A stretch of 64,000 nt of DNA from Brumimicrobium glaciale (GTDB taxonomy: Bacteria > Bacteroidota > Bacteroidia > Flavobacteriales_D > Crocinitomicaceae): contig NZ_SETE01000003.1 in NCBI RefSeq assembly GCF_004152935.1, positions 248,001 to 312,000 of the forward strand, in the 5' to 3' direction. Positions within the stretch are counted from its first letter, which is position 1. Each line of letters begins with the position of its first letter. Both the position numbers and the translations under genes were made by a program. Shown here in pieces: positions 45,585 to 53,698 of the stretch. A model generated the notes under the pieces. It ran no database searches and was not told the DNA's origin. It saw only the letters and a list, made by a program, of their open reading frames with translations.

Positions 45585-46505
45585 TTACAAATGGAATTCC
45601 ACTGAGTCGCGTTTTGCTTGACGCTCCATTATGGCTGGGAGAAATTCTTGTGTAACTGCAATCAGTTCAGATGTTGTAATAGTTAATGCTATGTTGTTTT
45701 CAGACTGCAACAACCATGGTTTTCGTTGATCAAAGGGATATTTACCAAATATAACTACAGGAGTTCCATAAACTAAGATATTGGACTGATCGAGAATCCA
45801 TTCATCAGCCCAATTATAGAGCCAGTATGCATCTTCATTGTACAAACGAATGCATGCATGTGAAGCAGGATAACCCGGAAGTGCATATTGGTGCATTGAA
45901 ACTCCTTGAAAATTGGCTATGTTAAAATACCAATCCATCACCCATGATTTGTTTACTGTTGAGATTGTCCTCTTGGATTTCCAATTTGTGGAAAACAGAC
46001 CTGTTGGTGTAGGGGTAGCTTGCTTACCAAGACTTGCTGGTCCCCACTTTATTCGACTACCGTTTTCATAAACAGCAAATGCCTGGGCATAATAGGAAAT
46101 GAAGAGGATTTTATGAATAGTGCTAAGTTCAGCCACATTTTTTGGAAAGGGAGAATATAATGCAATTCCAACTCCAACTGTATCTGGAAAAACAAGCGTA
46201 TCAAGTTTTAGCAAACTCTTTCGGTCAATTCTATTAAGTACAAGTAGTGCTTGAAGTGTATCTCCAGGTGGCAAAGACATAAGCCAATCGTTTGAATCTT
46301 TTGTAGAAATCAGGTGATAATTTACCTGAGGCAACAACGGAATTTTCACGGCTGTGGTATCCGATTGTGTTTCTAATTTTTTCTTCTCTAATAAATGAAT
46401 TGCTTTTGGGGACTCCGAAGTACATTGTATTAAAATAAATAGACTCAATACAACGAATATTTTATATCGTAGGTGATTAAAAAATTGTTTTCTAGTCTTT
46501 ATCAT
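45585..46505 (-). CDS. L,D-transpeptidase (YkuD) domain protein
   Basis: A 306-residue envelope protein. The N terminus is hydrophobic (about 13-27) and ends in ILIQC, a weak lipobox, so it may be a lipoprotein. The YkuD domain shows GVSMHQYALPGYPASHACIRLY: the conserved His and the catalytic Cys are present, but the usual SHGC is SHAC. Such enzymes make 3-3 peptidoglycan cross-links or attach proteins in the periplasm. Gene is convergent with the REC-Crp regulator (32 bp apart). Confidence 0.85.
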   Translation of the reverse strand: MIKTRKQFFNHLRYKIFVVLSLFILIQCTSESPKAIHLLEKKKLETQSDTTAVKIPLLPQVNYHLISTKDSNDWLMSLPPGDTLQALLVLNRIDRKSLLKLDTLVFPDTVGVGIALYSPFPKNVAELSTIHKILFISYYAQAFAVYENGSRIKWGPASLGKQATPTPTGLFSTNWKSKRTISTVNKSWVMDWYFNIANFQGVSMHQYALPGYPASHACIRLYNEDAYWLYNWADEWILDQSNILVYGTPVVIFGKYPFDQRKPWLLQSENNIALTITTSELIAVTQEFLPAIMERQAKRDSVEFHL

Positions 46506-46595
46506 TTTCTGATTTATGTACTTTGTGTTTCTCTCGTAAACTTATGGATTATTCACAACAATAATGATAGAAACCTATAAGGTAGCTAAAAAAGA

Positions 46596-46640
46596 GATTC
46601 CTCTTCGTTCCAATTAATTCATTGGTACGAAGAGGAAATC
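46596..46640. repeat. Hairpin upstream of the L,D-transpeptidase gene
   Basis: Arms GATTCCTCTTCGTTCCAAT (46596-46614) and its near-complement (46621-46640) differ by one mismatch and one extra base, with a 6-base loop. It may be a terminator-like end for a transcript from outside or a dispersed repeat. Confidence 0.6.
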
Positions 46641-46748
46641 TGTCTTGTTTTATTTTCAGAACATCGGCAGAAACAACTTTTACAAATAGGATGTTTTGAC
46701 TTTATCTAACTGAACTATTCTAAAAACTGAATAAATCAACAGAAAATC

Positions 46749-47231
46749 TTATTTCTTTATGATTCTAAAGGTTTTAAAGGATTGTTCATTATTATTTTTT
46801 ACAACCAATAGATAAGTTCCATTATTATAATTCTCTAAATTCAACCGTTGCGTATTTGTTTGATCTGTTTTAATTGTGAAAACTTGTTTTCCGTTAATAT
46901 TGTATAAGCTGATTTCGTATATATCTGATTTTTTAAAATCTATATTTACAAAATTAGTTGTTGGATTAGGGTAAATGTTCAATCCTTCCAATGGCGAATA
47001 ATTATCTAAATCTGAGGTTCCAATTATATTTGGGCCTAAAAACCCTTCGGAAATGTGAATGTTTCCAATAGTTGTTTCCTGCACTGCAACCTCTCCTAAG
47101 GTATAAATTACAGTTTTAGTTCCGTTGATTACCGAGGCGCCACCACTGTCTAAACTACTTTTAATTATAGTGGTTTGACTAAAACCTACTGTTACAACGA
47201 ACGATGTTATTATTGTGACTAATTTTTTCAT
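46749..47231 (-). CDS. Small T9SS-exported protein with type A sorting domain
   Basis: A 160-residue protein: signal peptide (about 1-18, ending GFSQ), a short mid-section (20-75) beginning TTIIKSSLDSGGASVI, and a type A C-terminal sorting domain (LNIYPNPTTNFVNIDF, ISLYNINGKQVF, NGTYLLVVKNN, KTFRIIKK). Almost the whole mature protein is the sorting domain plus a mini-domain. It begins 3 bp after the upstream stop and is probably translated with it. Confidence 0.9.
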   Translation of the reverse strand: MKKLVTIITSFVVTVGFSQTTIIKSSLDSGGASVINGTKTVIYTLGEVAVQETTIGNIHISEGFLGPNIIGTSDLDNYSPLEGLNIYPNPTTNFVNIDFKKSDIYEISLYNINGKQVFTIKTDQTNTQRLNLENYNNGTYLLVVKNNNEQSFKTFRIIKK

Positions 47232-47234
47232 AAT

Positions 47235-49013
47235 TTATTTTTTAAATACTACAAAATCAAACGCTCTGTTTTCGACTGCACCAGAAATGTTATACGTTGT
47301 TATACGAAACTCATGTGCAAATTTATCAACAGTAATAAACCCAATAAATCCATCTCTCATGGTCGCTATTACTGTGTAGGATACTAAACCCGTTGAAGAG
47401 ACTTTGAAATCTCCTGTACCCATTAGCATTGAAGTAAACCCATCTGAAGAAGATGCCGCAAAAGTAACACCATTAGTTCCCACTGAACCAAATAAATAGG
47501 CTTTCATATCTGCAGTTCCTGAATGTGTTGCCGTTATGTTTCCATCAACATTACCAATAACATCACCTGTTAAATCACCTGTTACATCACCCGCAACATT
47601 TCCTGTAACATTTCCTGTAACATTAAGTGCTCCGTTAATAGTTACTTGGTTCGCACTAAAATCTCCTCCTATTAAAGGGATTCCACTATCTGAATTTTCG
47701 ATGTATAATTTGTTGCTTCCTAATTCGTTATAACCCGATCTGTGACCAATAAAAATATTTCCATTGCCTAAAGTTTCAAAACCCGCTTTGTGACCAATGC
47801 TAATGTTTTCATTTCCATTGACATTAAAACGTAGCGCTTCGTTGCCTATGGCCACGTTACTATTTCCATTTTGGTTCTGCAATAAAGTTTGAGTACCAAT
47901 TGCTACATTACTTAAACCTGCAGTATTATAATACAAAGCACCATAACCTATGGCAGAGTTTCCTATACCTGAAGTATTAGATGTTAATGTACTATTTCCT
48001 ACTGCTGTATTCCAATTATCACCATCGTCTGCATCACCAGATTGATTTCCTAAAAACACTGAATAGGTATCTGTTTTACCGTTAGACAAATCGTTAATTT
48101 GACCAACTGAACTTGTACTTAACACTTCCCATGTTGCTTTTCCGTTAGCATCAGAAGTTAAAACTTTAGCAGCTCCTTCTGTTCCATCTATAATGGCAAT
48201 AGAACCGTTAATAGTTACTTCGTTTGTGTTAAAATCTCCTCCTATTAGAGGCGTGTTGCTATCTGTGTTTTCAATGTAAAGTTTGCTGCTTCCTGTTTCG
48301 TTGTATCCTGATCTGTAGCCAATAAAAACATTGCTATCACCTATGCTATTATGGCCCGAATAGGCACCTAAAGAGGTGTTTCTAGTACCAGATATATTAT
48401 TATAAAGAGTCCCTGCTCCATTTGCTGTGTTATAACTTCCTGTTGTATTGTTTTGTAGCGAAAATACGCCTATAGCATTATTACCACTTCCATTAAGATT
48501 TTCTTTAAGTGAGTAATTACCAAGAGCTGAATTATCTAAATTACCACCAATTTCTGATGTTCCGGAATAATTACCTAAATACAAAGATGTGAGATCGCCG
48601 TTAACATCTGCTAGTTGATTTAGTTTTTTCGCACCATTACCGTTTTCGGCATATATAGCATAGGGAACAGTCTTAAATGCAGTAGTTCCAAAATCTTCAT
48701 ATCCACTCCCTGTATCTATTTCTACTTTTAAGAACAGTTCATTATACCAACCGATGTCGTCATATAATCCGCTTACAGGAGTACCTTCACCAATACTTAA
48801 AATGATAATTCCATTGGCATCTGTTGTTGCGCTTTGCGTTTCTTTGTATTCTAGGATTGTACCGTTTTCAAGAACACTAAACTGTACTTGAACCACTTGG
48901 TTTTGCAATACAGTGCCGTTGTCCAGAATAATGGCTTTATAGTTTATACCTTGCTGAGCAAATAAACTACTTGTAACTAAAAATAAGGCTAAATAAAATA
49001 ATATATTTTTCAT
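47235..49013 (-). CDS. Secreted repeat protein with adhesin-head-like repeats
   Basis: A 592-residue exported protein: signal peptide (1-19, FAQ), an N-terminal beta domain (20-125: QGINYKAIILDNGTVL), then two blocks of repeats. Both blocks carry the units N-x-A-I-G and NTxxG resembling YadA/hyalin head repeats, and both end in an almost identical segment, FIGYRSGYNETGSSKLYIEN versus FIGHRSGYNELGSNKLYIEN, followed by PLIGGDF and a TINGS/TINGA stretch. A tetrapeptide tract (GNVTGNVAGDVTGDLTGD) lies between about residues 465 and 495. No sorting domain; the partner gene downstream supplies one. Role probably adhesion or surface structure. Confidence 0.75.
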   Translation of the reverse strand: MKNILFYLALFLVTSSLFAQQGINYKAIILDNGTVLQNQVVQVQFSVLENGTILEYKETQSATTDANGIIILSIGEGTPVSGLYDDIGWYNELFLKVEIDTGSGYEDFGTTAFKTVPYAIYAENGNGAKKLNQLADVNGDLTSLYLGNYSGTSEIGGNLDNSALGNYSLKENLNGSGNNAIGVFSLQNNTTGSYNTANGAGTLYNNISGTRNTSLGAYSGHNSIGDSNVFIGYRSGYNETGSSKLYIENTDSNTPLIGGDFNTNEVTINGSIAIIDGTEGAAKVLTSDANGKATWEVLSTSSVGQINDLSNGKTDTYSVFLGNQSGDADDGDNWNTAVGNSTLTSNTSGIGNSAIGYGALYYNTAGLSNVAIGTQTLLQNQNGNSNVAIGNEALRFNVNGNENISIGHKAGFETLGNGNIFIGHRSGYNELGSNKLYIENSDSGIPLIGGDFSANQVTINGALNVTGNVTGNVAGDVTGDLTGDVIGNVDGNITATHSGTADMKAYLFGSVGTNGVTFAASSSDGFTSMLMGTGDFKVSSTGLVSYTVIATMRDGFIGFITVDKFAHEFRITTYNISGAVENRAFDFVVFKK

Positions 49014-49067
49014 GGTATTTGTTTTAATTGTTAATCATCTGAATTGTTCTTTGCGTTAAAAATCAAG

Positions 49068-49232
49068 CTAGTGCTGTAATTCATAAATAGCGATGCTTAA
49101 ATTTTGCTTCATTTTTTCTTTAGACAAGGCAAAATTTTCAATCATAGCATTAGTTATGGTTTAAAATTTTAACGAAGTATAAAGGGAAAAAGGAGTGAAA
49201 TAAGCGATGGAATTTATGAATTACAGCACTAG
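49068..49232. mobile_element. MITE-like element with 21-bp perfect terminal inverted repeats
   Basis: The ends are perfect inverted repeats (49068-49088 and 49212-49232) starting CTAGTGCTGTAATTC, with more imperfect pairing inside. The very centre is a hairpin AAAATTTTCAATCATAGC-ATTA-GTTATGGTTTAAAATTTT (49131-49170). The outermost bases read TAGTGCTG...CAGCACTA, consistent with a TA target duplication. There is no coding capacity. It lies between two secreted-protein genes. The central hairpin is the same as that inserted in the AlbA_2 gene at 23271-23343. Confidence 0.85.
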
Positions 49233-49242
49233 TATGTTCCTA

Positions 49243-50703
49243 TTATTTTTTAATAATCTTTTTAATACTGTTCCCTTTATTGGTTTCAACTTCTAAAAAA
49301 TAAATACCAGATCGTAAATCACTTACGTCTATAGTTTTAGCATCACTTTGTAATATCAATTGTCCAAAACAATTATAGATAACCGCTTTTTTATATTCTA
49401 AATTATCTGTGAATTGCATTTGCAAAAGGTTATCTACTGGATTGGGAAATACGGTGAAGTTTTCGGATAAATAGTGATCCGAAACATTTAAATAAAGTTC
49501 GGTTAAATCATAGACAGCTAGCCTACCTCTATTGCTACTATTAGAAGGTGTGCCAATCGCTATTGTATTTGCGTTGGATGACAAACTAACACTATATCCA
49601 AAACCACCAACGTTACTTCCAGCGACATAAATATCAACACCTATTTGTGTCCAAACATTTGAAATATTCATATACACATTCACATAACCTGGCTCATATC
49701 CTATGGTTTGAATTGCTCCAATAGCAACTATTTTTCCATCCGACGATAAACTTACACTATGTCCTGATTTATCACCTGCTGCTTTTCCATTAATATCATC
49801 ACCCACTTGAGCCCATACTCCTGAACCGAATTCATAAACACGGACATGACCAGAACTATTTCCATTCTCGTCATTTAAAGTTGCTCCGATTGCAACTGTT
49901 GCTCCATCTGATGATAAACTAACACTCCATCCTGAATAATCACCTGCGGCTTCGCCATCAATGTCATCGCCCATTTGAATCCATACTCCTGAAATATTTT
50001 TATAAACGCGAACATGCCCAGCGTTAATTCCATTTTCGCCATTACCTCTTGCTCCGATAGCTACTATAGATCCGTCGGATGATAAACTAACACTCCATCC
50101 TGAATAATCGCTGCCCGCTTCGCCATCAATGTCATCCCCCATTTGAATCCATACTCCTGAAACATTTTTATAAACACGCACATGTCCCGACCAAAAAACA
50201 CTCCCGCTTTTATGATTGTTAGGAGCTCCAACAGCGAGAATGCTGCCATCAGCAGACAAACTTACACTCCATCCGAAATCATTAGCTATTGCTTCTGCAT
50301 TAATATCTGCGCCAATTTGAACCCAATCTCCTAATTCAAATTTATAAATTCTCACTTGACCTGCCGAATTACCATTTTCATCATTTCCAGGTGCTCCGAT
50401 AGCTAATGTTGTTCCGTCAGATGATAAACTAACACTACTTCCAAACCTATCAATTTCTGCTTCACCTATAATATCATTTCCCATTTGAACCCAATCTCCT
50501 GCACTTTTTTTGTAAACACGTGTAAGACCTGTATCTGAATTGTAACCAGTTGCTCCAACTGCAACTGTTTCTCCGTCAGACGACAAACTTACACTTCCTC
50601 CTAAACCATCTCCAATTTCTCCATTGATATCAGCACCAATTTGAGTTTGTGAATGAATTGTGATTGAGCTTAATAGCACTAAATAAATTATTATTGTTTT
50701 CAT
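49243..50703 (-). CDS. T9SS-exported seven-bladed propeller-like protein
   Basis: A 486-residue secreted protein. After the signal peptide (1-18, HSQ) come seven repeats of about 50-60 residues, each with G-x-SVSLSSDGxxxAxGA and RVYK...WxQxGxDIxGEA, which suggests a seven-bladed FG-GAP/integrin-alpha-like propeller. The repeats are close at DNA level too, so recombination between them is plausible. The end is a type A sorting domain (FTVFPNPVDNLLQMQF, VIYNCFGQLIL, SGIYFLEVETNKG, KKIIKK). It should be anchored at the cell surface; ligand unknown. Confidence 0.88.
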   Translation of the reverse strand: MKTIIIYLVLLSSITIHSQTQIGADINGEIGDGLGGSVSLSSDGETVAVGATGYNSDTGLTRVYKKSAGDWVQMGNDIIGEAEIDRFGSSVSLSSDGTTLAIGAPGNDENGNSAGQVRIYKFELGDWVQIGADINAEAIANDFGWSVSLSADGSILAVGAPNNHKSGSVFWSGHVRVYKNVSGVWIQMGDDIDGEAGSDYSGWSVSLSSDGSIVAIGARGNGENGINAGHVRVYKNISGVWIQMGDDIDGEAAGDYSGWSVSLSSDGATVAIGATLNDENGNSSGHVRVYEFGSGVWAQVGDDINGKAAGDKSGHSVSLSSDGKIVAIGAIQTIGYEPGYVNVYMNISNVWTQIGVDIYVAGSNVGGFGYSVSLSSNANTIAIGTPSNSSNRGRLAVYDLTELYLNVSDHYLSENFTVFPNPVDNLLQMQFTDNLEYKKAVIYNCFGQLILQSDAKTIDVSDLRSGIYFLEVETNKGNSIKKIIKK

Positions 50704-50758
50704 AATATCTTGTTTTATATATGTTGTTTTATATGTGTTGTTTAATCTAACTTTTAGA

Positions 50759-51940
50759 TTATTTTATCTCTACTAATTCAATTATTGAATATTCTAACTC
50801 ATCAAAATGGCCTATTTCCTCGCGAATTATTTTTGCGTAAATACCCGGTTTGTCAAGAATCATCCAATATTTAACTTTAGCTTCTCCATCGAAACCTTCA
50901 AAAACTTTACAGTTAAATTCGCCAGCAGGAACAGTTATGCTTTCAGTTGTTGCCATTCTATAAGGGTCAGGTTCTTCTTGTGGAAAAAAGTCGTTGTACA
51001 TATTATACATTTCGTCTTTATAGCTTTCAGAAAATTGAACAGTATCATTTTGAGAAATGCTTAAATTGACTAAACTGATGCTTCTCTCTTCTAAATTTAT
51101 GTCGATTTTAGACAACAAGGTAGTGTATCTAAAAGATGAAGTATTCGGTATTAACTCACTTTGTTTATACTTTAAATAAGTAGTGTTTTCTAGTTCATTT
51201 AACAAAGCATCTAAGTTTGTCCAGGGTGAATTTTCGTTAGATTCTTCTGTGAAATCTTCAAAACTGAAAGATAATTTTTCAATATCCATTGTTGAAGTTT
51301 CTTTTTGGCCAATTATTTCTTCTCCATTTTTAACTAGGATAAATCCATTTTCTGAAAGCTCTTTTATTGTACTTTTCCCTTTCAATAATCTTGATTTACC
51401 AATGAATAACACTGATTTTTCTTCTGAATTATAAACCCAAGTTCCTTTAGTTGTTGTTAAAGCATCACTAATAGGAGAAACCTCAGTTAATGTAAAGACG
51501 TCTGGAAGTTCAATTTTCAGTAATTGTGTTTCATCAAATTCATTTTCTAATTTCCATGATCCTGCTAATTTTGAAACTTTATTTTGCTCAACTATTTTTT
51601 TAAAATCTAGTTTTAGATAGGTTACTTTTACACCCTCTTTTTCAACAATCAGCTCTTTATCCGTAAGAATTAAAATTTTATCGTTTCCATTAAAATCTTT
51701 GTCAATATCAGATTTCATTTCAATTTCATTGCTTTTTTTGTTGTAATTCCAGGTTCCTATTTCCATTCCCATCATTAGCATTTTTCCGTCTTTGTTGTAT
51801 TCTTTAATCACGAATGGATTTTGAGTCTCATCAGCAGTTTCAACTTTGGTTACAAGCCAACTTCCAATAATTTTAGCTTCTTGCGCTTTTGAAGAAAAGC
51901 TACAAAGAATAATAATAACTGTGATTGCCAATGTTTTCAT
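50759..51940 (-). CDS. Exported protein with two lipocalin-like domains
   Basis: A 393-residue protein with a signal peptide (about 1-19, KAQ). Two N-terminal domains of about 100 residues each start IIGSWLVTKVE and KLAGSWKLENEF and end in similar strand patterns (GTWNYN, GTWVYNSEEKSVLF), which is the lipocalin-like tandem seen in Bacteroidota. The C-terminal part (about 260-393) has GEFNCKVFEGFDGEAKVKYWMI, similar to DUF3108-type outer-surface proteins. It is upstream of the propeller gene on the same strand. Function unknown. Confidence 0.6.
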   Translation of the reverse strand: MKTLAITVIIILCSFSSKAQEAKIIGSWLVTKVETADETQNPFVIKEYNKDGKMLMMGMEIGTWNYNKKSNEIEMKSDIDKDFNGNDKILILTDKELIVEKEGVKVTYLKLDFKKIVEQNKVSKLAGSWKLENEFDETQLLKIELPDVFTLTEVSPISDALTTTKGTWVYNSEEKSVLFIGKSRLLKGKSTIKELSENGFILVKNGEEIIGQKETSTMDIEKLSFSFEDFTEESNENSPWTNLDALLNELENTTYLKYKQSELIPNTSSFRYTTLLSKIDINLEERSISLVNLSISQNDTVQFSESYKDEMYNMYNDFFPQEEPDPYRMATTESITVPAGEFNCKVFEGFDGEAKVKYWMILDKPGIYAKIIREEIGHFDELEYSIIELVEIK

Positions 51941-52164
51941 AATAATCTATTTAGTACAACTGTTAAATTCTTTTATCGTTAATGTTTTGTTCTGCTTGGT
52001 TTTAATAAAATAATGGTGCTGGTCATCAATCCATAACTGCCTAGCTATTTTAACTTTAATAAGAAGGCGTTTCCCTCATCATTACTTTTAAAGTCTTGCA
52101 GATACCCAAGGGTTTTGCAGAAAAAAATGATGCGATTATCCAATTTTTCAGAGCAGTTTTTTTA

Positions 52165-53025
52165 TTATTCCTTTTGTTGCATTTTTATCATTTTTTGAAT
52201 CATATCATAAGTTTGTCGTAGTTCTTCTTCGCTCATTTCGCTCATTTCCTCATCATTGGCGATGGCCCCTTTTTTCCATTCCTCATAACTCATTTTTGAT
52301 AACTTTTCCATTTCTTTATCCATCTCACCATTCATTTCATCGTCCATCATACTCCCATTGAAATCATCATTATTCATTTGATTGGCAGATTCTTGAATTT
52401 TATAATTTGGTAATTTGAAATTGTCTTCTGGCACAGATACATTGAACTTAATAGAAACTGCTTCTGTTAAAGTTTTTATCCCTAAAAGATTAGATTCAAG
52501 TTTTAAAAGCACACCTTTATGCAACCATTGTTTTGCACCTAGGAGTGTCCAAACTTCGCAGTCATACCCCATAAAGGTTTCGTCAGCAATTTTTTCTCCG
52601 CCCATTGCTATCATCATTTCTTTTCCTGTTTGTTGGGCATCGGCATTGTCCTCCATTGACATCATTGCCGCACTTTCAGTTGATATTATAAGCTCATTTT
52701 TAAAGTCAACAGTGTAAATTAGACCATTCTCAATTTTGGTCATATTGTGTGTTTCTGTTGTTTCATTTTGTTCTTTGTCGAAAAGTTTAATGTATGTCGT
52801 TTGCGAAGATTTCAGTTCTTTTAATTCAATGGATCCATATTCTTTAAAATACAGTTCTTCAACTCCACTTCCTGATATTTTGCTCCCCATAATTTCACCA
52901 TTAACGGTTGTTTTATAGTTTACTATTCCTGATTTTACATCATATCGTTTTATGGTGTTTTGACTGGTTCCGTTGCAACTAATTAAAATAATTGCTAAAG
53001 AAATTATGATGCTTAATTTTTTCAT
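52165..53025 (-). CDS. Lipoprotein, DUF4412-like
   Basis: A 286-residue protein with a lipobox (LISC, Cys 17) after a short signal. The middle (30-205) has YDVKSGIVNYKTT and the pattern of a beta-rich domain with AMGGEKIADETFMGYDCEVW, resembling DUF4412. The C-terminal about 80 residues are Met/Asp/Glu-rich and helical (MNGEMDKEMEKLSKMSYEEW and a repeated EEMSEMSEEEL). Metal binding by the Met/acidic tail is a speculation. Neighbours are secreted proteins of the same strand. Confidence 0.6.
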   Translation of the reverse strand: MKKLSIIISLAIILISCNGTSQNTIKRYDVKSGIVNYKTTVNGEIMGSKISGSGVEELYFKEYGSIELKELKSSQTTYIKLFDKEQNETTETHNMTKIENGLIYTVDFKNELIISTESAAMMSMEDNADAQQTGKEMMIAMGGEKIADETFMGYDCEVWTLLGAKQWLHKGVLLKLESNLLGIKTLTEAVSIKFNVSVPEDNFKLPNYKIQESANQMNNDDFNGSMMDDEMNGEMDKEMEKLSKMSYEEWKKGAIANDEEMSEMSEEELRQTYDMIQKMIKMQQKE

Positions 53026-53088
53026 GATTAAAAGACTTAAAATTTTATTTATTCTTTTTAAAATTTAGAAACACTTCATTTATTTAAA

Positions 53089-53156
53089 GAGCAGAAGTGC
53101 ATACTATTTTATGCTTTAAATATGCTTTAAATATGCACTCCTGTATTGTTCTGCTC
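53089..53156. repeat. Compound hairpin downstream of 53201-53680
   Basis: Two nested inverted pairs: GAGCAG (53089-53094) with CTGCTC (53151-53156), and GTGCATA (53097-53103) with TATGCAC (53132-53138). Between them ATGCTTTAAAT is repeated in tandem. It may end the minus-strand transcript ending at 53201, although there is no T-run. Confidence 0.55.
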
Positions 53157-53200
53157 AATAAACGTCTTGTACTATTCACTCCAAAAGAGAGATTGGTTTA

Positions 53201-53680
53201 TTACTTTATCACCTCCCAAGCTTTAGATTCTACAAATCCTGTTATCGCATAATCTTGTGAGCTCATGAAATTGGTGCAGGTACCTTCAAATGAAATTTTT
53301 CTTACTGATGTACGCGTCATTGTCCCTGAAATTGTTCCGTAATAATCTGTTCCTGATGTAATACTAACCCCTGGATCGCTATCGGAATCATTATTTTCTA
53401 CACCATTAACTGCTCTTGGAAAACCAGAAACAACGATACTGAAATTACTGCCCATACCAATATTGACGGTATTTACATAATTACCTTGGGCATCTTTAAT
53501 TAACCCAACCTCCGCATTTGTTGCTTCTTTAAACAACACCCCATCCAAATAAACTTCATAGCTTCCTTTTACTTCTACTGTTGGAGGAAGTACAGCTTCA
53601 ACTTCATCCTTTTTGCAAGAACTAGTGGCGAAAACAAAAACTCCTAATAAAACTGTGAGTACTAAAATTGACTTTTTCAT
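53201..53680 (-). CDS. Putative lipoprotein
   Basis: A 159-residue protein with a type II signal peptide (lipobox SSC, Cys at about 22, followed by KKDE). The mature part is a beta-rich domain (residues 38-159: VKGSYEVYLDGVLFKEATN, GTISGTMTRTSVRKISFEGTC) similar in form to small Bacteroidota DUF-type lipoproteins, with no motif I can name. It lies 18 bp downstream of the OmpA-family gene and is likely co-transcribed with it. Confidence 0.6.
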   Translation of the reverse strand: MKKSILVLTVLLGVFVFATSSCKKDEVEAVLPPTVEVKGSYEVYLDGVLFKEATNAEVGLIKDAQGNYVNTVNIGMGSNFSIVVSGFPRAVNGVENNDSDSDPGVSITSGTDYYGTISGTMTRTSVRKISFEGTCTNFMSSQDYAITGFVESKAWEVIK

Positions 53681-53698
53681 AATTTATTTTTTATTAAT

